Positions 19,575 through 28,495 of a stretch of 54,538 nt of DNA are shown one piece after another. Source of the stretch: CAYPLH01 sp964411505 (GTDB lineage Bacteria; Bacillota; Clostridia; CAYPLH01; DUMO01); contig CAYPLH010000026.1 in NCBI GenBank assembly GCA_964411505.1, positions 1 to 54,538 on the forward strand. Reading direction: 5' to 3'. Made by a program: the position numbers and the translations under genes. The notes below the pieces were generated by a model that saw only the letters and a list, made by a program, of their open reading frames with translations, did no database searches and had not been told where the DNA came from. Position 1 is the first letter of the stretch; each line of letters opens with the position of its first letter.

Positions 19575-20013
19575 CTTATAAAATGATTATGACCCAGTAA
19601 GTCGCAAAGCGACTTACTGGGTAGCAATCATAAAATTGTTTGCAAATTTATTAAGTATACTATTCGATGTCTATACACAAAGGCAAGTGGGGCAAAGGTG
19701 CCCCCAGCTTTTGTTGTATGATAGGTTTTAGAATATGAAGTAGCTAAGCCTAATGGAATTAAAAGCATTGAAATTATTAGACAGGTAAAGTATAATTTGG
19801 TTATAGTAATGATAAGTTGCTCAATCTAAAAAAGGTTTTTAATTTTGCACTATGATTTGAATAAAAGATGTTATTGTATACCTTTAAAAAACATAAGGAG
19901 ATTTTGTAAGAAGAAATTACAAATATTTTATGAAGCTTGTAATATTAAGTTAGATATATCCAAATACTCGACTAAAAGAAGGTTTTGGTAAACTAAAAAT
20001 TGAGGTGAATCTT
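19575..20013. other. Gap between importer and regulator genes
   Basis: A 439-base region with the repeat hairpin at 19593-19621 and a small GGGGC/GCCCC hairpin near 19688-19703. The remainder is AT-rich with no coding sequence. It presumably carries the promoter of the regulator gene, but no convincing -35/-10 pair was seen. Confidence 0.5.
19593..19621. repeat. Hairpin repeat AAGTCGC-AAA-GCGACTT, copy 1
   Basis: Perfect 13-bp arms (19593-19605 and 19609-19621) around an AAA loop, right after the importer operon. The same core with the trailing AGCAATCATAA recurs at 45071-45111 in the thrS leader region, so it is a dispersed palindromic repeat. It may also end the importer transcript, though no T-run follows directly. 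Confidence 0.8.
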
Positions 20014-22272
20014 GTGAGATTTTTTAATAAAATATCAAGCACTTTTTTAAAATATCTAATTTCTTATATACTTATCTTGCTTATACCGCTTATTTTAAGT
20101 GTTTTTATTAATACGAAATTTTTAAGCATACTGAAGAATCAAGCAATAACCGATATTATTAATACATCTCGTAAAATTGAAAATTTTTTTGATATTCAAT
20201 ATAAGCAAATACAAAGTACTAATTATCAAATGGGTCTTAATCCAAATTTCAGACCATTTGTTTTATCCCAAAACCCATATAAGGCTGTGTTATTACGAAA
20301 TGATTTATTGAAATATAAAGCAGTGAACAACTTTATAGAAGATATAATTGTATACTTTGAAGATGAAAATTATATTCACACGACTACAAGTTCTTATACA
20401 TTCAAACAATTTTTTAATGAATTTAATTTTATTAATTGGGATGAAAGTTCATTTTATAGATATTTAAACACAAATTATAATTCTCAAGAAAGATATATTG
20501 AGGATGTTCTTTTGAAAAACGGTGACCAAGAGCGATATGTAGCTTATGTATTTCCAATAATGAACCAAAATTCTAATTCGCATGGTAAATCTATTTTCCT
20601 AGTAAGGGAAAGCCAGTTTACCAATTATATAGGAAATGAGTTGGATGCTTACCACTGTAATACAATTATTTATGATAAAGATAATAAAATGATATTTTTA
20701 AATGAAGAAAAAGATTATATTAATTCAAAAGACTTTTTGTCTTTTTTAAATATTCAGGAGGAACATTTTTTAAAAATAATTAAGCTAGAGGAGACAGAGT
20801 ATATTTTAAATATCACCAACTCTCAGGAAACGAGATGGAAGTATGTAACTTTACTTCCTGCAGCCGAGATCTCTAACAAAGTAAAAGAAGTGAACGTATA
20901 TATAAATATTTCGTTATTATTTGTTTTCATTATTGGCGGTTATGTAATTTATGTTCTAATGAGAGTTAATTATAAACCAATAAAACAGCTTGAAATGTCT
21001 GCCAAAAGGTTTCTTACTAGTACTAGCAAAAATGAACTTGAAACTGTTAGTAAAGCTATTGAAAATTTATCTTCTAAAAATACAGAATTAACCGGAAAAA
21101 TAAAGAGTAATGAAGCCGCAGCAAAATACTATCTTTTTCATAACCTATTAAAGGGGAAATTTTTGAATGAAGAAGATTTTATAGAAAAAAGCAAGAACTC
21201 AAACATATCATTTATCAAGCAGTATTTTGGTGTAGTGATAGTTTATATTAATCAATTTGCTAAGATAAAAGAATTCAATAAAGCAAAGTTTATTAAAAAA
21301 ATTGAAATTGAAGTTTCTAATATTATAGATGTTAATATCATTGAGCATTTTGAACCTGAAAAAATAATTTTGATTGTCTCTTCAGATACAGAGGATTCAG
21401 AAATGGTTAATGAATTCTATAAAAAGCTATATGATTATTTTAGTAAAAATGAAATCAAAATAACAATAGGTGTGGGAAATCTATATACTGACATACTGAA
21501 ACTGCAAAGATCATACAGGGAGGCATCAACTGCTCTTGACTACAGATTTGTTAATGGTAATGATAAAGTAATACTTTTCAAGGAAATTATTGATGCACAA
21601 TCATCAATTGATGTTATCTTATATAAAGAAGTAGAAAAACTTAAACTTTCTATAGCTCAAATGGAAAGTAGACAAATAGATAATTTGATGAACAGCATCA
21701 TTAGAAAAATCAAAGAAAATAATATATCTCTATATATGGCGAGGGGTATTTGTTTTGATATAATTAATTCAATTGCTATAACTATCGAAGAGCTAAACAA
21801 AAGTAGAGAGGTTGAATGCAAATATCATCCCAATACTGATGTGTTTGGACTTATGAAATCAGAGACAGTCGAAGAACTATTTTACTTGTTGAAAGGAATT
21901 TGTAATGAGGTTATTGAATCAATTAATAAGGCTAAATATAAGCATGACAATATTCTAAGTGAGAATATCTTAGCGTATATTATGGACAATTATTCTAACT
22001 GTAGTTTTTCAATCGATGATACTGCTAGTCATTTTAATATGTCCCAGCCAAACTTGAGCCTTTTTTTTAAGGAACACATGGGAATAAACTTTATTGATTA
22101 TGTTACGGAATTGAGAATGAATAAAGCAAAGAAAATTCTAATATCCAGTGATTTAGTTCTTAAAGATATTGCCAGTGAAGTAGGTTACTTTAATGTTTCT
22201 AGTTTTATTAGAAGGTTTAAGCAAGTGATTGGTATTACGCCTTCAAAATTCAGAGAAACACATAAAGTATAG
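20014..22272 (+). CDS. Membrane-bound AraC-family transcriptional regulator
   Basis: A 752-residue one-component regulator of the B. subtilis YesS type. A first membrane helix at about 13-36 (LKYLISYILILLIPLILS) and a second near 293-315 (INISLLFVFIIGGYVIYVLM) enclose an extracellular sensor region. The cytoplasmic part ends in a typical AraC double helix-turn-helix (last ~100 residues: FSIDDTASHFNMSQPNLS, LKDIASEVGYFNVSSFIRRF, GITPSKFRE). It probably senses a glycan or binding protein outside and activates the adjacent importer and enzyme genes. GTG 20014 is preferred: the GTG at 20005 is part of the GAGGTGA ribosome site. Confidence 0.93.
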   Translation: MRFFNKISSTFLKYLISYILILLIPLILSVFINTKFLSILKNQAITDIINTSRKIENFFDIQYKQIQSTNYQMGLNPNFRPFVLSQNPYKAVLLRNDLLKYKAVNNFIEDIIVYFEDENYIHTTTSSYTFKQFFNEFNFINWDESSFYRYLNTNYNSQERYIEDVLLKNGDQERYVAYVFPIMNQNSNSHGKSIFLVRESQFTNYIGNELDAYHCNTIIYDKDNKMIFLNEEKDYINSKDFLSFLNIQEEHFLKIIKLEETEYILNITNSQETRWKYVTLLPAAEISNKVKEVNVYINISLLFVFIIGGYVIYVLMRVNYKPIKQLEMSAKRFLTSTSKNELETVSKAIENLSSKNTELTGKIKSNEAAAKYYLFHNLLKGKFLNEEDFIEKSKNSNISFIKQYFGVVIVYINQFAKIKEFNKAKFIKKIEIEVSNIIDVNIIEHFEPEKIILIVSSDTEDSEMVNEFYKKLYDYFSKNEIKITIGVGNLYTDILKLQRSYREASTALDYRFVNGNDKVILFKEIIDAQSSIDVILYKEVEKLKLSIAQMESRQIDNLMNSIIRKIKENNISLYMARGICFDIINSIAITIEELNKSREVECKYHPNTDVFGLMKSETVEELFYLLKGICNEVIESINKAKYKHDNILSENILAYIMDNYSNCSFSIDDTASHFNMSQPNLSLFFKEHMGINFIDYVTELRMNKAKKILISSDLVLKDIASEVGYFNVSSFIRRFKQVIGITPSKFRETHKV

Positions 22273-22385
22273 CAAAATTCTTTTTATAAGATAAATCCAA
22301 AATACATTTTTTAAAATGAAGTCGCTTTCGCTAATTCGTAACTTAATGGAGAATTTGTTACTAATGTTTAATTGTTATAAAAAAT

Positions 22386-23394
22386 ATTAAGTGAGCTTTG
22401 AAAGGAGAAGCAATATTCTATGAATAACTACAATTTATTTTCCGGGACTGGTAAATTCTACAAAGGATGCCTTCATTGCCATTCGAACAATTCTGATGGC
22501 ATGTTAACCAAAGAAGAAATTGTTAGCAAATATAGTGAGCTAGGATATGATTTTTTGGCAATAACTGATCATCAATATTTCACTGATTATGAGCTAGAGA
22601 AAGAGGGAAACTTGTTGATGATTCCCGGTATTGAATATGGGTTGCGAGCCGCTGAATATACAAAAGCATATCATTTTGTTGGTTTAAGGCCCTGGGAAGA
22701 TAAAAAAGATGAAAACATGTATAATGGTGAGAAGTTTGCCAGGCCTACGGACAAAGACTCCCCACAATCCATGATAAATTTATTAAGGGAAAGAAACAAC
22801 TCAGTAATTTTGTGTCACCCTGTGTGGTCCAGGCTTGATCCAGAGGATTTTAAGGATTTGGATGGATACTTTGCATTTGAAGTATATAATCATCTTTCGG
22901 AAAAAAAGTGGCATCAGGGACTATCTGACATATACTGGGAATCATTACTTATGTCTGGCAAAAAAATATGGGGAGTCGCTACTGATGACGCTCACCATAA
23001 ACATTGCAATATTAAAGAACAAGGTGGGGGATGGGTAATGGTGAAAGCTGATGCACTTACTGGTAGAGATATTATGAAATCTTTGTTAAGTGGGAAATTC
23101 TATTCTTCAAGTGGGCCTACGATATCGGTGTTTGAAGTTATTAATGGCACAGTTTATGTTGAGTGCTCTCCGGTAAAAGAAATACATTTTATGACGAATA
23201 CACGGGGAATTAGCGTGCCAGGGGGCATTCAGGTGCCAGTTCCTTGCAATAATACAATTACATCTGCTGAACACAAATTAAAAGGTGATGAGAATTATAT
23301 AAGAGTAGAATGTGTTGATTCAAGCGGGAGAACAGCTTGGTCAAATCCAATATTCTTTGATTAGTATGAATACATTTGTATTAAAGTGATCATA
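22386..23394 (+). repeat. 1-kb direct duplication, copy 1
   Basis: The block from ATTAAGTGAG to GATCATA matches 27392-28400 at a constant offset of 5006 bases. It includes the ribosome site, the whole PHP gene and about 30 bases past its stop. Similarity ends sharply on both sides. Confidence 0.93.
22420..23364 (+). CDS. PHP-domain metallohydrolase (CehA/McbA-like), copy 1
   Basis: A 314-residue protein with the metal-binding signatures of the PHP superfamily: LHCHSNNSDG (about 18-27), FLAITDHQYF, VILCHPVW and GVATDDAHHKH. These residues typically bind two or three metal ions for phosphoester or related hydrolysis; the substrate is unknown. There is no signal peptide. The protein at 27426 differs at only six positions (T10A, R76G, D97N, F106L, D139V, T277A approximately), none of them metal ligands. 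AAAGGAG precedes the start. It follows the AraC-type regulator gene. Confidence 0.88.
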   Translation: MNNYNLFSGTGKFYKGCLHCHSNNSDGMLTKEEIVSKYSELGYDFLAITDHQYFTDYELEKEGNLLMIPGIEYGLRAAEYTKAYHFVGLRPWEDKKDENMYNGEKFARPTDKDSPQSMINLLRERNNSVILCHPVWSRLDPEDFKDLDGYFAFEVYNHLSEKKWHQGLSDIYWESLLMSGKKIWGVATDDAHHKHCNIKEQGGGWVMVKADALTGRDIMKSLLSGKFYSSSGPTISVFEVINGTVYVECSPVKEIHFMTNTRGISVPGGIQVPVPCNNTITSAEHKLKGDENYIRVECVDSSGRTAWSNPIFFD

Positions 23395-23426
23395 AGAATT
23401 ACGAACAGTAAAGTAAAGGTGCAGTT

Positions 23427-23477
23427 ATGAAAAAGTATGCAAAAATTGGAACAGCTACAGTGGTGTCTTTGAGTTAA
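23427..23477 (+). pseudogene. Short remnant of an oxidoreductase gene start
   Basis: ATG plus 15 codons and a stop. The first nine codons (MKKYAKIGT) match the start of the Gfo/Idh/MocA gene at 30903 (MKKYAIVGT), as does the GTTATG context just before. Resemblance then stops. It is probably a truncated duplicate; the match is short and could be partly chance. Confidence 0.4.
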
Positions 23478-23545
23478 ATTAACAATCGCCAGAATTGGGG
23501 TGCTGATATTACTAAAAAAAGCTTTCTAATCTAAAGAAATGATTC

Positions 23546-23574
23546 TTTACAAAGGCATATAGAGTTGATATATT
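23546..23574 (+). promoter_or_regulatory. Candidate promoter shared with the 4.4-kb site
   Basis: TTTACA (23546-23551) and TATATT (23569-23574) with a 17-base spacer, AAGGCATATAGAGTTGA, closely matching that at 4378-4394. TTAATGTCGATT lies nearby downstream in both places. It is suited to drive the lyase-like gene at 23796. Confidence 0.5.
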
Positions 23575-23795
23575 GCAACGAAAGGTATTAATGTCGATTG
23601 ATAATTCATATCTAATATAAATCAATGCTCACACTTTACTTATATTTTTTATGCATTTGTAAAGGGCTAAGAATAGGTGTGTAAAAAATTAGGAGAGAAG
23701 TAAACAGGACTTGAGTTTTTTGGGAATATGTAAAGATTGTATAAACGATGGATAAGAGGTTAGTGTTAAAAAATAAATACAAAGGGAGCAAAAAA

Positions 23796-25424
23796 GTGAA
23801 TCAAACTTTATTTCAAATGGGTATAGGTTTATTGGTTCAGGGTGTAGAAAAACTTTTGGAAGGGTATGACCAGAAAACTGGCAGGTTTTTAGCTAAAAAC
23901 GGTGGATGGACTAACAGAAACCAGGATAATATGTTTACTCTTGCATTTCTATATAGAACAGGACACCCAGATAATCCTTATTATCATAATAAGATGATAA
24001 TAAATGTCGTGGAGAAAGCAGGAAATGCATTGAGAGAGGTACAGAATGCTGATGGCAAGATGGTAACAGTTAAAACTGATGGTTCTCGCTGGTCAGAAAG
24101 TTTTATACCATGGACATACTATTACTGGTTGGAAACTTATGACATGGTCAAAAGTGTATTGACGGAGGAAAGCAGAAAAAGCTGGAGGGAAGGACTTCTA
24201 ATATCTTATGCTGGTATTAATGAAATGCTTAAAGGCATCAGAGTACATAACACAAATGTCTATCATGCAATGGCCTTGCAAAGAGCGGCACAGATTCTAG
24301 AGCAGCCTGAGTGGATCACCGTTGCTGATGAAATGATCCAAAGAACTGTAGATGCTCAAAAGGGCGCCGGATACTGGGAAGAACACTTAGGGCCTACGAC
24401 TAACTATAATCGCCATTATGTACATGCTTTAGGTCTGTATTACTACCATGGAGGAAAAGTAAACGTAATTCCTGCCTTAGAAAAATCCATGTTCTTTCAA
24501 GTCGCTTTCACCTACCCGGATGGAACACGTGTTGAAACAATTGATGGTCGTGTGAAATATAACCGTACAATCAGACCGCTTGGAATGACCGGCTTAGGGC
24601 TGTTTCCAAAAGGCAGGGATTATTGTCGTTTTCTGATGGAACAAGCAGGCGCAAACTCACCGGATATGTTTTCAGCAGATTTAACAGCTTTTCTTTTAAA
24701 TATTGATCCCGACGCAGATGAAATACCTTCAATTGTTCGTAAAAAGCAACTTGAACTGGATGTTATGAATGTCTTGATTTTAAAAAATCAGGATATGTTT
24801 GTTTGTATGAGTGGGATTACAACACCTGTATCGGAAAGTAGATGGGCACAGGACCGACAGATGTTTTTTAGTATCTGGCATTCATCTTATGGGCTGCTTG
24901 TTGGAGGGGGAAACTCAAAAAAACAACCGGAGAGAAGTACATTTGTCATCAGAAATGGTGAAGAAGTAATAAGTTATGTTCCGGATAACGGGCATGTAAA
25001 TGCAGAACAAAAGGAGTTGATACTTAATTATGGTGATGCACAATGTAGTATCTGTATAGATAAGTTAGATACAGATTCACTTACATTTATTTACAAAGCA
25101 GTTTTGAAAAATGAAAATGAAGCCAATATAAATATTCCTATTATTCTAATCCCAGGATCTAAGCTTGTAACAGGTGAAGGGAAGGAATGGATTGTTGGGG
25201 AAGATAATATTGAATTTTTCAAAGGTGATGGAAAACACTGTATTCAAATTGAGTCTACTCGGTTAGAATTCGAAGGACCTGCTACGTTTAAGTGGCCTTC
25301 GCTGCCATTTAATCCCTACGAAAAAGAGGGTGAAGCTACTATTGATGAGGCAGTAGCAATACTGACTCTTTTGGCAAGCGATGAAAAGAAGTCGGTATCG
25401 GTGGTATTTAACTATAATAAATAG
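23796..25424 (+). CDS. Putative polysaccharide lyase-like protein, paralogue 3 of 3
   Basis: A 542-residue protein from GTG 23796, which has AAAGGGAG seven bases upstream. The in-frame ATG at 23748 has no ribosome site and would add 16 unconserved residues. It has the same helical N-terminal and beta-rich C-terminal layout as the genes at 689 and 7445, and shares RVHNTNVYHAMALQRAA, LGPTTNYNRHYVHALGLYY and YPDGTRVETIDGRVKYN with paralogue 1. It is closer to paralogue 1 than to paralogue 2 at these sites. No signal peptide is present. A cytoplasmic lyase or hydrolase on imported oligosaccharides is the best guess. Confidence 0.75.
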   Translation: MNQTLFQMGIGLLVQGVEKLLEGYDQKTGRFLAKNGGWTNRNQDNMFTLAFLYRTGHPDNPYYHNKMIINVVEKAGNALREVQNADGKMVTVKTDGSRWSESFIPWTYYYWLETYDMVKSVLTEESRKSWREGLLISYAGINEMLKGIRVHNTNVYHAMALQRAAQILEQPEWITVADEMIQRTVDAQKGAGYWEEHLGPTTNYNRHYVHALGLYYYHGGKVNVIPALEKSMFFQVAFTYPDGTRVETIDGRVKYNRTIRPLGMTGLGLFPKGRDYCRFLMEQAGANSPDMFSADLTAFLLNIDPDADEIPSIVRKKQLELDVMNVLILKNQDMFVCMSGITTPVSESRWAQDRQMFFSIWHSSYGLLVGGGNSKKQPERSTFVIRNGEEVISYVPDNGHVNAEQKELILNYGDAQCSICIDKLDTDSLTFIYKAVLKNENEANINIPIILIPGSKLVTGEGKEWIVGEDNIEFFKGDGKHCIQIESTRLEFEGPATFKWPSLPFNPYEKEGEATIDEAVAILTLLASDEKKSVSVVFNYNK

Positions 25425-25523
25425 GTTTGCAGTGTGATATCTACAGAGTTGTCTCTTTTTTGAGTGATTTGGAAGGATTAAGTAAAGTTTAAACAGAAAT
25501 AGACGAAAGGAAATGCTATATTA

Positions 25524-26113
25524 ATGCAAGAATTAGTAAAGAAAAGTATAAAAAACTATGTCTATGGGCCACATCCACGAAATGTTTTTGATCTCTGGCT
25601 GGCAGATAGCGATAAGCCAACACCAATCATTGTCTGGATCCATGGTGGTGGATTTATGTTTGGCTCAAAAGAAGAGAGTACACTTGTATGTTTAATGAAG
25701 CGAGCTTTAGCAGAAGGTATTTCTTTTGCCAGTATCAATTACCGGTTAAGTCAGCAGGAACCGTTCCCTGCACCGTTTATAGATGGAGGAAGAGCGCTTC
25801 AAAACATTCGTCTTCATAGTAAACGCTGGAACATTGATCCATCCCGGGTGATAGCCAGCGGTAGTTCAGCTCGTCTGCTCCGCCAACTTTCCTGTTCTAT
25901 TCATCAAATAAACCACTATCAGACGATCTAACGATGAACGAAGGCATCCATCATTATAAACTAGGTTTAGTGTTAAAAGAACGACTTGATGCTGTAGGTG
26001 TACCGTGCATTGTGCGTCGATATGGGGAATATCAGGAGACTTCTTATGAAGAGCCAAAAGAAATTTATGCCCGTGAGGCTATAAGTTTTTTAAAGCAGAA
26101 TCTAAAAATATGA
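25524..26113 (+). pseudogene. Broken alpha/beta hydrolase (esterase-like)
   Basis: The open part (25524-25931) encodes a typical esterase start: IVWIHGGGFMFGSKEE with the oxyanion HGGG, SINYRLS, and VIASGSSA where the nucleophile elbow G-S-S-A-G should be. Right after the elbow the reading frame is lost. A second piece in another frame, 25932-26113, encodes a plausible hydrolase C-terminus (NEGIHHYKLGLVLKERLDA to FLKQNLKI). The lid, acid residue and most of the core between are missing, so about 100 residues were deleted and the gene is dead. Intact relatives may have deacylated sugars. Confidence 0.8.
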
Positions 26114-26158
26114 GTTATATAAAATCTAATGAAAAATCTATATATGTAAAGGAGAATT

Positions 26159-27355
26159 ATGGTGAAAATTACCTATGAACAATTAACAAATGAACAAATG
26201 CTAAAGGTGTGCTGTGACTGGCTAATGGAGCAGCAGAACAATGAGAATTTTTTTAATGTGTTTGAATTAGGTAAGCAAAGATATGAATGGTACATGATTA
26301 TGTATTCTGTTAGGACACTGATTTTGGGAGGTAAATTGTTAAATGAAGACAAATACATTGAGGCTGCTTTGAAATATACGGATCTTTATATTTCTGAGCA
26401 ACTCCCAAATGGTGGATTCACTTCAAATTACCGAAAAACACCGTCCAGTAAGCTTGATAAAAAGGGATTACATGAAATTCTAAGGTTTGGAAGGGTCAAT
26501 CTGGCTGATAACGGCTCAAATGTACTGGCTGTCCTGCAGGCAGTACCATATGTTGACATTAATAAGCAGGCTGTTTACTTAAACGCAGCAAGACGTTGGT
26601 TTGATGAATGGGTAGCTATTTGGTCTTTACCTGAGGGAGGATATGGTAATGGGATATGGGTTGGACATAAATTGAACTCTCCCTACAGCGTTGCAATGTC
26701 CATGGTGGCTGCGGCTTTTTCTGCTTTTAGCAAGCTTACCGGTGAATATGAATACGTGGAAAATGCAGAACGTTGCATGACATTTCATTGTTCAAAATGG
26801 ACTGATGAAGATGATGGGCGGCCTATATATTTTGATTGCTATCCTCTACCTTCCGAGAAGACGCTAAGTGACTTTGGACATAGCTTTTATTTGTTGGAAG
26901 GAATGTGTTGGACGCATTTTGCTTCAAATAATGCTGATGTTAAGTCAATATTAGAGGATAGGCTTAAAATGTTTATATTCGGACCAAAAGGGCTTTTATC
27001 CCAGTGGGGTGATTCTTGGTTCAATTTCATGGTAAAAGCTACTGCCGCTGATGACACACGATTTAAACTCCGTTTAGGGTGGGAAATGGCTAAATCTAAT
27101 GGAATAATGCATTGCTTCCTTTACTACCTCAACCATATAGAGGACAATGAAATATTAAGAGAAAAAGTCAATCTGGGACTTAAATACCTGACACATCCAC
27201 TAAAATCGAGGATGAGTGGTGTGATGTCTGACCCCGAAGAATCATATGGAGCTTTTGCTGTTCAGTCTACAGGTTTTGCTGGATTATCTCTTGCAGAAGC
27301 TATAAAAGCAGATTCAGTATTTTCACTGTCCCTTCCCTCTATTAATACTAATTAG
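26159..27355 (+). CDS. All-helical glycosidase-like protein of unknown function
   Basis: A 398-residue protein without signal peptide. Its helical-hairpin pattern suggests an (alpha/alpha) barrel: YIEAALKYTDLYISEQLPNGGF, LADNGSNVLAVLQAV, YLNAARRWFDEWV, VQSTGFAGLSLAEAI. This fold is shared by many sugar hydrolases, lyases and epimerases. Candidate polar sites include HKLNSPYSVAM and SDFGHSFYLLEGMCW, but I do not recognise the family. AAGGAG lies four bases before ATG 26159 and seven before GTG 26162, so either may be used. It sits between the broken esterase and the second PHP gene. Confidence 0.65.
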   Translation: MVKITYEQLTNEQMLKVCCDWLMEQQNNENFFNVFELGKQRYEWYMIMYSVRTLILGGKLLNEDKYIEAALKYTDLYISEQLPNGGFTSNYRKTPSSKLDKKGLHEILRFGRVNLADNGSNVLAVLQAVPYVDINKQAVYLNAARRWFDEWVAIWSLPEGGYGNGIWVGHKLNSPYSVAMSMVAAAFSAFSKLTGEYEYVENAERCMTFHCSKWTDEDDGRPIYFDCYPLPSEKTLSDFGHSFYLLEGMCWTHFASNNADVKSILEDRLKMFIFGPKGLLSQWGDSWFNFMVKATAADDTRFKLRLGWEMAKSNGIMHCFLYYLNHIEDNEILREKVNLGLKYLTHPLKSRMSGVMSDPEESYGAFAVQSTGFAGLSLAEAIKADSVFSLSLPSINTN

Positions 27356-27391
27356 AAAAGAGATGTGAAGTGGAGAAATTGAACTAAAAAA

Positions 27392-28400
27392 ATTAAGTGA
27401 GCTTTGGAAGGAGAAGCAATATTCTATGAATAACTATAATTTATTTTCCGGGGCTGGTAAATTCTACAAAGGATGCCTTCATTGCCATTCGAACAATTCT
27501 GATGGCATGTTAACCAAAGAAGAAATTGTTAGCAAATATAGTGAGCTAGGCTATGATTTTTTGGCAATAACTGATCATCAATATTTCACTGATTATGAAC
27601 TAGAGAAAGAGGGAAACTTGTTGATGATTCCCGGTATTGAATATGGGTTGGGAGCTGCTGAATATACAAAAGCATATCATTTTGTTGGTTTACGACCTTG
27701 GGAAGATAAAAAAAATGAAAACATGTATAATGGTGAGAAGCTTGCTAGGCCTACGGACAAAGACTCCCCACAATCTATGATAAATTTATTAAGGGAAAGA
27801 AACAACTCAGTAATTTTATGTCACCCTGTGTGGTCCAGGCTTGTTCCAGAGGATTTTAAGGATTTGGATGGATACTTTGCATTTGAAGTATATAATCATC
27901 TTTCGGAAAAAAAGTGGCATCAGGGACTATCTGACATATACTGGGAATCATTACTTATGTCTGGCAAAAAAATATGGGGAGTCGCTACTGATGACGCTCA
28001 CCATAAACATTGCAATATTAAAGAACAAGGTGGGGGATGGGTAATGGTGAAAGCTGATGCACTTACTGGTAGAGATATTATGAAATCTTTGTTAAGTGGG
28101 AAATTCTATTCTTCAAGCGGACCTACGATATCAGTGTTTGAAGTTATTAATGGCACAGTTTATGTTGAGTGTTCTCCTGTAAAAGAAATACATTTTATGA
28201 CGAATACACGGGGAATTAGCGTGCCAGGGGGAATTCAGGTGCCAGTTCCATGCAATAATGCAATTACATCTGCTGAACACAAATTAAAAGGCGATGAGAA
28301 TTATATAAGAGTGGAATGTGTTGATTCAAGTGGGAGAACAGCTTGGTCAAATCCAATATTCTTTGATTAGCATGAATATATTTGTATTAAAATGATCATA
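27392..28400 (+). repeat. 1-kb direct duplication, copy 2
   Basis: Second copy of the block at 22386-23394, in the same orientation and 5006 bases downstream. The two differ by scattered single-base changes and no gaps within the gene, which points to a recent duplication or ongoing gene conversion. Confidence 0.93.
27426..28370 (+). CDS. PHP-domain metallohydrolase (CehA/McbA-like), copy 2
   Basis: A 314-residue near-twin of the protein at 22420, identical at all but six positions. All metal motifs are kept (LHCHSNNSDG, AITDHQ, LCHPVW, ATDDAHHKH), so both copies should be active. The ribosome site is GGAAGGAG. This copy heads a likely operon with the Gfo/Idh/MocA gene (28496) and the URO-D-family gene (29494), which suggests that the PHP protein works in the same pathway. 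Confidence 0.88.
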   Translation: MNNYNLFSGAGKFYKGCLHCHSNNSDGMLTKEEIVSKYSELGYDFLAITDHQYFTDYELEKEGNLLMIPGIEYGLGAAEYTKAYHFVGLRPWEDKKNENMYNGEKLARPTDKDSPQSMINLLRERNNSVILCHPVWSRLVPEDFKDLDGYFAFEVYNHLSEKKWHQGLSDIYWESLLMSGKKIWGVATDDAHHKHCNIKEQGGGWVMVKADALTGRDIMKSLLSGKFYSSSGPTISVFEVINGTVYVECSPVKEIHFMTNTRGISVPGGIQVPVPCNNAITSAEHKLKGDENYIRVECVDSSGRTAWSNPIFFD

Positions 28401-28495
28401 GCAGATTGCAATTATTGAAGAATGCCATAAGCAAAATGATTTTCAGGATCTATAAAGCAGATAGCGAAAAAAATATTCAGGAGGATGTTGTCATA

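Larger units (their letters stand above)
23365..23795. other. Intergenic gap with gene remnant and promoter
   Basis: 431 bases holding the tail of the 1-kb duplication, a short decayed oxidoreductase start (23427-23477) and a candidate promoter (23546-23574). No intact gene is visible. Confidence 0.6.
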
